11,743 nucleotides of DNA from CAYYJM01 sp964471755 (GTDB taxonomy: Bacteria > Planctomycetota > Planctomycetia > Gemmatales > Gemmataceae), in assembly GCA_964471755.1 (NCBI GenBank), contig CAYYJM010000204.1, positions 1 to 11,743 on the forward strand, given 5' to 3'. Both the position numbers and the translations under genes were made by a program. Positions 1-7,633 of this stretch are shown in pieces. Below the pieces are notes generated by a model, which searched no databases, was not told the DNA's origin, and was given only the letters and a program-made list of their open reading frames with translations. Numbering within the stretch: position 1 is the first letter of the stretch; every line of letters starts with the position of its first letter.

Positions 1-1
1 G

Positions 2-496
2 TTCGTCCACCTCTATTCCCCAATGATCCTGCGCTGGGCGCGTCGCCAGGGCCTACAGGCCGTGGACGCCGCCGACCTGGCCCAGGATGTACTCGTCCAA
101 CTGGTCCGTCTGCTGCCGTCTTACCAGCGTGGGCTGGGCCAATCGTTCCGCGGCTGGCTCAGCCGCGTCACCCGTAGCCGCTGCCTCGACTTCCACCGGC
201 GGTGCCAGCGCCGCCCACGCGGCGGAGCGGAGGGGCTCGACCAGGTCGCTGATTCCCGCGAACCCGAAGACATCGGCGAGCGCGAGTACCGGACTTTCCT
301 GCTCGGCCGTGGGCTGGACCTGATCCGCGGCGACTTCGAGGAACGCACCTGGCAAGCATTCGAGGCGTTCGTGCTGCACGGCCGGCTGGCCGCCGAGGTC
401 GCTGCCGAACTCGGCCTGACTGCCAACGCGGTCTACCTGGCACGGACGCGCATCCTGGCCCGGCTGCGCCGCGAGCTGGATGGCCTCCTGGAATGA
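2..496 (+). CDS. ECF-type RNA polymerase sigma factor, 5' truncated by window edge
   Basis: The frame is open from the first bases of the window, and the in-frame ATG at 23 lies inside a region 2 sequence (FVHLYSPMILRWARRQGLQ), so the true start lies upstream and probably about 20 codons are missing. Sigma region 2 is recognisable from DAADLAQDVLVQLVRLLP through FRGWLSRVTRSRCLDFHRR. A region 4 helix-turn-helix follows near the C-terminus (AAEVAAELGLTANAVYLARTRI, written here as AAEVAAELGLT then NAVYLARTRI). The length and the charged linker between the two regions fit planctomycete ECF factors that sit next to a Ser/Thr kinase gene. Such factors direct core RNA polymerase to specific promoters; no anti-sigma gene is visible, and control by the downstream kinase is an inference from gene order. 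The gene ends with TGA at 494, 93 nt before the preferred kinase start. The family call is firm; the target regulon is unknown. Confidence 0.9.
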   Translation, partial: FVHLYSPMILRWARRQGLQAVDAADLAQDVLVQLVRLLPSYQRGLGQSFRGWLSRVTRSRCLDFHRRCQRRPRGGAEGLDQVADSREPEDIGEREYRTFLLGRGLDLIRGDFEERTWQAFEAFVLHGRLAAEVAAELGLTANAVYLARTRILARLRRELDGLLE

Positions 497-589
497 GCGA
501 CATTTTCTCCGTTTTCGCGAAAGATGTCCCGGACCAGGAGCGTTACGCCTTTACGGGAACATCCCTCGGCACCCTTACAGAGACTCGTC

Positions 590-2791
590 ATGGCCAGCGT
601 CCTTCCCGAGCCGTCCCACGAGGACCTGCAGCGTTTCCTGCTCGGTCAGCTCGATGACGCCGACATCGCCCGGATCGAGCAATGGCTGGACGAGAACCCG
701 TCGCGTGGCGACCAGCTGAGTCTCATGGCCGCCGCGGACACGATGACCGAGGCCCTCGCTCTGACGCTGCACTCGGACGTCCCGACCACGCAGGAGGCCG
801 ATGCACTGGCCCGCCGGGCACTGGACGTCCTGTCCGGTGCCCAGGTCTTGGCCACCGACGCAATGCCGGAACGCCTGGGCGGCTACCGCGTCGTGCGCGT
901 CCTGGGGGCTGGCGGCATGGGTGTCGTCTACGAGGCGATCGACGAGGCCCTGCAGCGCAAGGTCGCCCTGAAGGTGCTGCGCGGCGAGAAGCTGCGGACG
1001 GCCGAGGCCCGGACCCGCTTCCTGCGTGAGGCCCGGGCGGCGGCGGCCCTCAAGTCGGACTACATCGTCACCGTCTACCAGGTCGCCGAGACCGACGGGG
1101 TTCCGTACCTGGCAATGGAGTTCCTTGAGGGACAGACGCTGGAGGACTGGCTCCGGGGCCAAACTAAACCGCCGAGCGTGGCCGACGTGATCCGCGTGGC
1201 CCGCGAGGTGCTGACCGGCCTGGCCGTTGCTCATGACAAGGGCGTCATCCACCGCGACATCAAACCGCAGAACCTGTGGCTCGACGCCGACACGGGTCGA
1301 GTGAAGATCCTCGATTTCGGCCTGGCCCGCGACGTGAGCCGGTCGGACGGCTTGACGTGCGAGGGTGCTGTGATGGGCACGCCGGCTTACATGGCCCCCG
1401 AGCAGGCCAGCGGCAAGCCGGTCGATGTCCGGGCCGACCTGTTCAGTGTCGGCGTGGTGCTGTACCGGATGCTGGCCGGGCAGTCGCCGTTCGCGCGTGG
1501 CGGCGTGCTGGCGACGGAGACGCCGGCCGCCGTCGAGACGCTCGCCGTGGGTGTGCCGGCGGGCTTGGCCCGGTTCATCGGTCGGCTGGTGGCGAAGGAC
1601 CCAGCCGACCGGCCGGCGAACGTCCGGGCGGCGCTGGCGGAGCTGAACGCGCTGGAGAGGACGGCTCCGGCCACGCCGCCGCGGAAGCCGTGGCCGTGGG
1701 GCCGGATCGCGGCCGCCCTGCTCGGCTTCGGCTTGCTGCTGGCCGGGATCATCATCACCATCAAGTGGCGGACGCCGGACGGCAAGGAGGGCATGGTCGA
1801 AGTGGCGATCAAGGGCAAGGATGACCCGGCGACAAAGGAGCCACCCGCCCCGGAGAAGATCCGAGTGGGCGAGCCGTTGCCAGGGCAGCCGAAGGACCTG
1901 TTCGCGGTCATTGGAGAACCCCGGCAATCGGGAGACTACTTCGGTGGCGGGACACTGCTGCTGGGAGGGTCTACTTTGCTCGTGCAGTGGGACAAACGTG
2001 TGGCACTCTACGATCTGGAAGGCCCAGCCCCACGGTTAGTGCCGGATCCGAACAACCTGCTGAAATGCCGCGAACGGGTGGTCGGATCTCTGTCGGCTTC
2101 GGCCAACTTCGCCGGCATCGAGAACCGGATGGTGAACTGGGCCCGGAAGGAGGTTGGGCTCAGTGGAAGTACCCCGCCTGACACCAACCTTCGGGCGTGG
2201 AGTGCGTTCGGGAAGATCGTCGCCTCGGTCAACGAGCGGATCGAGCTATTCTTATCCCAGGGCGGCGAGAAATCCCAGCATCGGATTGCTGAGATTCCGG
2301 TCAAAGCGGAACTGGTTGCCTTCGTTCCCTCCACCGAGATCCGACTGTATGTCCTCGTGAGTCAGGGGGGGACCTACCGGCTGCACCACTACGAAGTCGC
2401 CCAGGGCCAGGCGCGGTTGCAGAACAATGTCGATACCGGGTTGCTGGCCGGCTCCGGCGTTCCATTCGTCGCGACGTCAAGCCGGTTGCTCGTTATTCCA
2501 CAACCCGATGCCTGCTACATCTGGACCCTGGGAGATGATGAACCGGCCGCCTCGATCAAGATTCCCGTTCCCGGGATCCGCGTCGCCCGGCTCGGAGCAC
2601 GCGATGCCGTACTCGCTTTCGCCACGGAGAAAACTTTCGGTCTTTATGATCTGAAACAGAAGCGAATCGCCCACGAGTGGAAAGTCCCGTTCACGGTGAC
2701 GAATCTCGCCTTCGCCTCCGACGGACGACACCTGGTCACGAGCAACGACAACGGTACCGTCTACATCTTGCGGTTTCCCGAGGGGAAGTAA
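590..2791 (+). CDS. Membrane-anchored Hanks-type Ser/Thr protein kinase with beta-propeller-like C-terminal domain
   Basis: This is a 733-residue protein. It has a short N-terminal helical segment (DLQRFLLGQLDDADIARIEQ) common ahead of planctomycete kinases, then a complete Hanks kinase domain at about residues 98-350. Visible motifs are the glycine loop LGAGGMGVVY (from residue 105), ATP lysine K128 in VALKVL, helix C glutamate E147, catalytic HRD with D223, DFG with D242, and GTPAYMAPEQ in the activation segment, so it should be active. A single membrane segment (about residues 372-391) is followed by KWRTPDGKEG and then about 330 residues of beta-rich sequence. The last unit (LAFASDGRHLVTSNDNG) is WD40/PQQ-propeller-like. 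The kinase should be cytoplasmic and the propeller outside the inner membrane, possibly as a sensor. ATG 524 is in frame, but residues before Met 590 look unlike family N-termini and the site lacks a spaced Shine-Dalgarno, so 590 is preferred (weak AGAG upstream). Likely operonic with the sigma factor and DUF1559 gene. Confidence 0.92.
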   Translation: MASVLPEPSHEDLQRFLLGQLDDADIARIEQWLDENPSRGDQLSLMAAADTMTEALALTLHSDVPTTQEADALARRALDVLSGAQVLATDAMPERLGGYRVVRVLGAGGMGVVYEAIDEALQRKVALKVLRGEKLRTAEARTRFLREARAAAALKSDYIVTVYQVAETDGVPYLAMEFLEGQTLEDWLRGQTKPPSVADVIRVAREVLTGLAVAHDKGVIHRDIKPQNLWLDADTGRVKILDFGLARDVSRSDGLTCEGAVMGTPAYMAPEQASGKPVDVRADLFSVGVVLYRMLAGQSPFARGGVLATETPAAVETLAVGVPAGLARFIGRLVAKDPADRPANVRAALAELNALERTAPATPPRKPWPWGRIAAALLGFGLLLAGIIITIKWRTPDGKEGMVEVAIKGKDDPATKEPPAPEKIRVGEPLPGQPKDLFAVIGEPRQSGDYFGGGTLLLGGSTLLVQWDKRVALYDLEGPAPRLVPDPNNLLKCRERVVGSLSASANFAGIENRMVNWARKEVGLSGSTPPDTNLRAWSAFGKIVASVNERIELFLSQGGEKSQHRIAEIPVKAELVAFVPSTEIRLYVLVSQGGTYRLHHYEVAQGQARLQNNVDTGLLAGSGVPFVATSSRLLVIPQPDACYIWTLGDDEPAASIKIPVPGIRVARLGARDAVLAFATEKTFGLYDLKQKRIAHEWKVPFTVTNLAFASDGRHLVTSNDNGTVYILRFPEGK

Positions 2792-2792
2792 C

Positions 2793-3689
<897 letters not shown>

Positions 3690-3698
3690 CAGCGTCGT

Positions 3699-3730
3699 CC
3701 GGTTCGTGCCAGGGTCGCACTCCAAACCGG
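3699..3730 (+). terminator. Weak bipartite hairpin after the DUF1559 gene, possible terminator
   Basis: CCGGTT (3699-3704) pairs with AACCGG (3725-3730), and inside it GTGC (3706-3709) pairs with GCAC (3717-3720) around a 7-nt loop, with a one-sided bulge. It begins 9 nt after the DUF1559 stop, in the only spacer between the kinase operon and the ATPase cassette. There is no T-tract after it, so it is not a classical intrinsic terminator. The rest of the 105-nt spacer shows no convincing promoter to my reading. Confidence 0.25.
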
Positions 3731-3794
3731 CCGCTACCTCATCACCACTAACCTGAGGATTATTACGCGCTGTGAACCCCCGGAGATCGACACG

Positions 3795-4976
3795 ATGGCC
3801 AGGAAGACCGCTCCGACGAATGCCACCCCCCCGGCCGCATCTCGGCCGGCTCGCGTGGTCGAGCAACTCCGCGAGCCGGCCGAGGTCCGCTACGCCGACC
3901 AGCTCGCCGCCCTGAAGCAGAACGACCCGGAGCCCGCGCCACCGGCCTGGAACCTGTCGCCGCGCTCCGTACTGAAGTACATCGTCGGCAGCAAGACGCC
4001 GCTCAAACTCGACCGCGATGGCCAGACGATCGAGGTGCCGATCACACGAAAATTCTTCGGCGACGACGGCATCGTCGAGCGGTCGATCGTCACCCTCGCC
4101 TCGGAGCGGGCCCTACTCCTGGTCGGCGAGCCTGGGACAGGGAAGAGCTGGCTGTCCGAACACCTCGCTGCGGCCATCTCCGGCACATCGATTTTGACCA
4201 TCCAGGGAACGGCCGGCACGACCGAGGAGCAGATCAAGTACAGCTGGAACATCGCCCGCGTCATCGCCGAGGGGCCGAACCCGAACAACCTCATTCCCGC
4301 CCCGACCATGGTGGCGATGAAGGCGGGCAAACTCCTCCGCTTCGAGGAGATCACGCGCTGCGTCCCCGACGTGCAGGACGCCCTGGTGTCGATCCTGTCC
4401 GACAAGGCGGTCGCCATCCCGGAACTGCCCGACGCGAACATGGTCTGGGCCAAACCCGGCTTCAACATCATCGCCACGGCGAACACGCGCGACCAGGGTG
4501 TCAACGAGCTGTCAGCCGCGCTCAAGCGACGCTTCAACTACGTCTACATCCCGATCATCGGCGACCAGAAGACGGAGATGGAGGTCGTCCACAGCCGGTC
4601 GCAGGAGTTGCTCGATCGCTACGACCTGCCGGTGAAACTGACGCTGACCGTGATGGAACTGCTGACGACGGTCTTCCGCGAGATCCGCGACGGCCAGACG
4701 ATCGATGGCGTGAGCATCAAGAAGCCATCGACGACGCTTTCGACGGCCGAGGCGATCGGCACGGCACTGGACGCCGCCCTGTACGCCCGCTTCTTCGGCC
4801 AGGGCACCCTCGGTGCGGCCGATGTCGCCCGGAATCTGATCGGCTCCATCGTCAAGGAAGACCTGAACGATCTGGCGATCCTGAAGGAGTACAACATCCT
4901 GGTCGCCAAGAAGCGAGCGGCGAAGAGCGCCGAATGGAAGGAGTTCCACGAGACGTTGAACCGGGAGCTGAAATGA
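3795..4976 (+). CDS. MoxR-type AAA+ ATPase, YehL-like
   Basis: This 393-residue ATPase has a Pro/Ala-rich N-terminal tail. Walker A is GEPGTGKS at residues 111-118 (K117). The Walker B position reads KLLRFEEITRC with E184 and E185, followed by VPDVQDALVSILSDKAVAIPEL. Sensor 1 is IIATAN with N230, then RDQGVNELSAALKRRFN, which carries the arginine finger candidates R245 and R246. The FEE Walker B and the R/DVQDAL region match, from memory, the YehL subgroup of MoxR proteins rather than the methanol-dehydrogenase MoxR or RavA groups. MoxR ATPases act as chaperone-like remodelers with a VWA partner. Here that partner is encoded at 7634-8818 and the intervening gene is DUF5682. GGAG at 3782-3785 precedes the ATG by 9 nt. 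E. coli YehL is of similar length (about 380 residues, recalled). Substrate and trigger are unknown. Confidence 0.92.
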   Translation: MARKTAPTNATPPAASRPARVVEQLREPAEVRYADQLAALKQNDPEPAPPAWNLSPRSVLKYIVGSKTPLKLDRDGQTIEVPITRKFFGDDGIVERSIVTLASERALLLVGEPGTGKSWLSEHLAAAISGTSILTIQGTAGTTEEQIKYSWNIARVIAEGPNPNNLIPAPTMVAMKAGKLLRFEEITRCVPDVQDALVSILSDKAVAIPELPDANMVWAKPGFNIIATANTRDQGVNELSAALKRRFNYVYIPIIGDQKTEMEVVHSRSQELLDRYDLPVKLTLTVMELLTTVFREIRDGQTIDGVSIKKPSTTLSTAEAIGTALDAALYARFFGQGTLGAADVARNLIGSIVKEDLNDLAILKEYNILVAKKRAAKSAEWKEFHETLNRELK

Positions 4977-4990
4977 CGTGGAGCCAACTC

Positions 4991-5072
4991 GTAGGGTGGG
5001 CCGAGCCGCAGGCGAGAGCCCACCAACCCGGCGAGGCCCGGTGGGCTCTCGCTGGCGCTCGGCCCACCCTAC
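4991..5072. repeat. 82-bp palindromic repeat (REP/MITE-like hairpin) between ATPase and DUF5682 genes
   Basis: Outer arms are a perfect 16-bp inverted repeat: GTAGGGTGGGCCGAGC at 4991-5006 against its complement at 5057-5072. An inner perfect 13-bp pair (GCGAGAGCCCACC at 5012-5024 with 5040-5052) is separated by a small internal loop of 5 and 4 nt, and the apical loop is 15 nt. It fills most of the 109-nt spacer between the ATPase stop and the DUF5682 start. The GTAGGGTGGGC motif resembles, from memory, palindromic repeats scattered through many bacterial genomes, so it is probably a dispersed element. No clear target-site duplication is visible. It has no T-tract on either side. Transcribed, it would form a very stable RNA hairpin just upstream of the DUF5682 ribosome binding site. 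Confidence 0.85.
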
Positions 5073-5078
5073 AAAGGA
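5073..5078 (+). promoter_or_regulatory. Shine-Dalgarno that fixes the DUF5682 start
   Basis: AAAGGA lies 7 nt before ATG 5086 and begins immediately after the palindromic repeat. It decides between ATG 5086 and the in-frame GTG at 4978, whose reading frame would translate the hairpin itself. The hairpin ends exactly at this site, so folding of the repeat could influence access to it. Confidence 0.6.
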
Positions 5079-5085
5079 CGCAGCC

Positions 5086-7533
5086 ATGACGCGGAGCGCT
5101 ACCGCCGACCCCGTCGGCCAGGCCGCCAGCGCCCTCACGCTGGACATCGACGCGCTGCGCGCCCAGGTCGAGCGCGTCCTTGCCGAAGACCTGTACTGGT
5201 TCCCCGTCCGGCACCACTCGCCGATGATCGCCCGCGCCCTGGATCGCGTCATCCACGAACGCAAACCGAAGATCATCTTCCTGGAAGCGCCGGCCGACGT
5301 CGGGAACGTCATCCCACACATCCAGGACGCCAGGACGCAGCCTCCGATTGCCATCTACTGCTCGTACCGCGACGATGGCAACGTCCTCGGCCTGGCTGGC
5401 ATCGCCAGCCCCGCCCCGGACATTCCGCCGCGCTTCTCGTGCTTCTATCCGCTCCTTGCTTGCTCGCCCGAGTACGCCACGATCCAGGCGGCGGCGAAGG
5501 TCAACGCCCGCATCGTCTGCATGGATCTACCACAGCACGCCCGACTGCCACGCCGCGAGGAGCTGGCCCAGCCCGAGAGGCCCGCCATGCCCGGCCCGGA
5601 CGACGAGCGGACGCTGACGACCAGTCGGTTCTACCAGGCCCTGGCCGACACGGCCGGGTTCAAGTCGTGGGACGAGGGCTGGGACACGCTCTTCGAGTCG
5701 CGGCCAGATTCGGAAGACCCGGAGTGTCTCCGCCGCGACCTGGCCCTGTTCTGCGCCGCGTCACGCATCACACGCGATCCCCGGGCCGTCGCCAGCGACG
5801 ACACCCTACCGCGCGAACGGCACATGCTGCGCACCATCACCGAGACGCTTCACACCGAGAAGATCGCCCCGCGCGATGCGATGGTCGTCTGCGGCGGCTT
5901 CCACCTGTTCCTCGACCGAGCTGACACGACATCGCCACCGGAATGTCCGCCCGGGACGGTGTTCAACACGCTGGTGCCGTACTCGTACTTCCGCATGTCG
6001 AATCTGGCCGGCTACGGAGCGGGCAACCGCGCGCCGCAGTTCTATCAACTCTGCCACGACCTGGCGAAGGCCGGCCGGCTGGACGATCTGGCCGTCGAGT
6101 TCACCGTCCAGGTGCTGCGCCAGACGCGCCGGGCCGGCTCGCACGTCTCGTCGGCCGACGCCATCGCCGTCGCGCAGCACGCCCGGATGCTGGCACGTCT
6201 GCGCGGCCGGACGCAACCCGTCCTCGATGACCTGCGCGACGCCCTGATCACCTGCTGCGTCAAGGGCGATCCGAAGGAACAGGGCCGGCATCTGCTCGCC
6301 GCGTTCGACAAGGCGGCCATCGGCACGAAGCTCGGCAAGGTGACCGAGGCTCTGGGCCGACTGCCGATCCTGAGCGACTTCCACGCCCAGTTGAGCGACC
6401 TGGACCTGGCCGAGATCGCCGAGCGCGAGGGCAAACGGTATCTCGACCTCGACCGACGCGAACCGCGCGATCATCGACGATCGATCTTCCTCCAGCGCAT
6501 GCGCTACCTGCGGGTGCCGGTCTGCTCGCTGGTCGAGCGGCCGGCCAGCGACGTCGAGGGCGGCCTGATCTTCCGCGAAAGCTGGCAACTCGGCTGGAGC
6601 CCGGACGTCGAGCCGAAGTTGATCGAACTGAACCTCTACGGCGACACGATCGAGGCCGCCGCCCTGGCCCGGCTGCGCGAGCAGATCGCCGAGGACGGCC
6701 TGCAAGCCGACGCCGCCTGTGCGCATCTCGTCCAGGCAATCGACATGGACTTCGCCGATCTCGTTCAGCACGTTGAGGAGGTCTGCGCCCAGGCGATCGA
6801 TCAGGACGGCCGATTCATCGCCCTGGCGAGTGCGTTATCGAGCCTGAGCCTGCTCGATCGCTATGCCGTGTTCCGTGGCCTGCGCCGCGACGTACTCGGC
6901 GAGTTGATCGACCGCTGCTTCGATCGGGCGTGCTTCGCCCTGCTCGATGCGGCCAACGCGCCGGACGACCAGCATCCGGCGATCGTCTCCAGCCTGCTCG
7001 TCCTGGCCGAGACGGTCCAGCGAAGCGATCGGCCGGGCCTGGATCGTGATCTGTTCGCTGAACAGGTTCGTCTCGCGGCGGAGAACAGCCAGGTGCCATT
7101 CCTGAGCGGGGCGTTCCTCGGCCTCCTGACCGAGTTGCGCACGCGGCCGACCGAGGATCTCGCCGCCGACGTGGCAGCACTCGCTCGCGCCCCGGCCGAT
7201 CGCATGGTCACCGCCGGCGACTTCATCGACGGCATCCTGGCCGTATCGAGTACCGCCATCATGCTCGGGGCCGACGCACTGATCGGTGCGATCGATGAAC
7301 TGTTGCGTGCGGCCGAGTGGGAAGTGTTCCTGACGATGCTGCCACGGATGCGCGGCGCGTTCGAGCGACTGCACGAACGTCAGCGCGATTCGCTGGCCGA
7401 GAACGTCGCCCGCCGCTACGGCCTCCGTGAGGCGGAGGAAGTGACCGAGCTGCGGACGTCGATCGGAGCGGCGGCACGGATCGCCGAGATCGATCGCCAG
7501 GTGGCCCGGATTCTCGCCCGGTGGGAGTTTTGA
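5086..7533 (+). CDS. DUF5682 family protein (YehM-like), partner of MoxR/VWA
   Basis: This is an 815-residue protein with no signal peptide or membrane segment that I can see, so it is probably cytoplasmic. The N-terminal half carries the family hallmarks: LYWFPVRHHSP at residues 36-46, then KIIFLEAPADVGN with E67, ARIVCMDLP, FKSWDEGWDTLFES, and a paired motif REREHM-like RERHM (243-247) with MVVCGGFH (266-273). The second half, from about residue 330, is mainly helical, Leu- and Asp/Arg-rich, with no recognised enzyme motif. The family is encoded between a YehL-type MoxR ATPase and a VWA gene in many bacteria (yehM in E. coli, about 760 residues, recalled), and biochemical function is not established. 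The arrangement of E67, R-x-x-x-M and GGFH recalls the TraB/TIKI/EreA-like hydrolase fold; that link is an inference. The start at 5086 is chosen on the Shine-Dalgarno and because upstream codons come from a repeat. Confidence 0.88.
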   Translation: MTRSATADPVGQAASALTLDIDALRAQVERVLAEDLYWFPVRHHSPMIARALDRVIHERKPKIIFLEAPADVGNVIPHIQDARTQPPIAIYCSYRDDGNVLGLAGIASPAPDIPPRFSCFYPLLACSPEYATIQAAAKVNARIVCMDLPQHARLPRREELAQPERPAMPGPDDERTLTTSRFYQALADTAGFKSWDEGWDTLFESRPDSEDPECLRRDLALFCAASRITRDPRAVASDDTLPRERHMLRTITETLHTEKIAPRDAMVVCGGFHLFLDRADTTSPPECPPGTVFNTLVPYSYFRMSNLAGYGAGNRAPQFYQLCHDLAKAGRLDDLAVEFTVQVLRQTRRAGSHVSSADAIAVAQHARMLARLRGRTQPVLDDLRDALITCCVKGDPKEQGRHLLAAFDKAAIGTKLGKVTEALGRLPILSDFHAQLSDLDLAEIAEREGKRYLDLDRREPRDHRRSIFLQRMRYLRVPVCSLVERPASDVEGGLIFRESWQLGWSPDVEPKLIELNLYGDTIEAAALARLREQIAEDGLQADAACAHLVQAIDMDFADLVQHVEEVCAQAIDQDGRFIALASALSSLSLLDRYAVFRGLRRDVLGELIDRCFDRACFALLDAANAPDDQHPAIVSSLLVLAETVQRSDRPGLDRDLFAEQVRLAAENSQVPFLSGAFLGLLTELRTRPTEDLAADVAALARAPADRMVTAGDFIDGILAVSSTAIMLGADALIGAIDELLRAAEWEVFLTMLPRMRGAFERLHERQRDSLAENVARRYGLREAEEVTELRTSIGAAARIAEIDRQVARILARWEF

Positions 7534-7542
7534 GACTTTCCC

Positions 7543-7610
7543 TGGCGAGCGTGGGGCGTCAGCCCCATGAGCGTTCGCAGACTCATGGGGCTGACGCCCC
7601 ACGCTCGCCA
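7543..7610. repeat. 68-bp perfect palindromic repeat between DUF5682 and VWA genes
   Basis: A perfect 29-bp inverted repeat has arms at 7543-7571 and 7582-7610 and a 10-nt loop (CGTTCGCAGA). The arm begins TGGCGAGCGTGGGGCGTCAG and ends CCCCATGAG. It occupies most of the 100-nt spacer between the DUF5682 stop and the VWA start. Its sequence is unrelated to the hairpin at 4991-5072. GCGAGCG...GGGCGTCAGCCCC palindromes are, as I recall, frequent in intergenic DNA of Gemmata-type genomes, so it is probably a dispersed repeat. It is followed by AAAACCGCCC, not a T-tract, so it is not a standard intrinsic terminator, although it could stabilise or end upstream RNA. Confidence 0.88.
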
Positions 7611-7633
7611 AAACCGCCCGAACGGGAGCCCGG

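Noticed and set aside
513..522. TTTCGCGAAA perfect 10-bp palindrome between sigma factor and kinase genes
   Set aside because: Palindromes of this length are expected about ten times by chance in a window this size, and no second copy or promoter context supports an operator.
524..589. ATG 524 as start of the kinase
   Set aside because: The only purine-rich stretch abuts the ATG with no spacing, and the added 22 residues look unlike kinase N-termini.
575..1927. Long minus-strand reading frame opposite the kinase gene
   Set aside because: Shadow of the kinase coding sequence, Arg/Gln/His-rich, with no domain. The same applies to minus-strand frames at 2736-3866, 4512-5354, 5806-6771, 6835-8103 and 7805-8509.
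4978..5085. GTG-initiated 36-codon N-terminal extension of the DUF5682 protein
   Set aside because: Its codons come from the palindromic repeat, it has no proper ribosome site, and AAAGGA marks ATG 5086.
7543..7620. Palindrome after the DUF5682 gene read as an intrinsic terminator
   Set aside because: Neither strand has a T-tract after the stem, and the VWA gene with its own ribosome site follows at once; a repeat element fits better.
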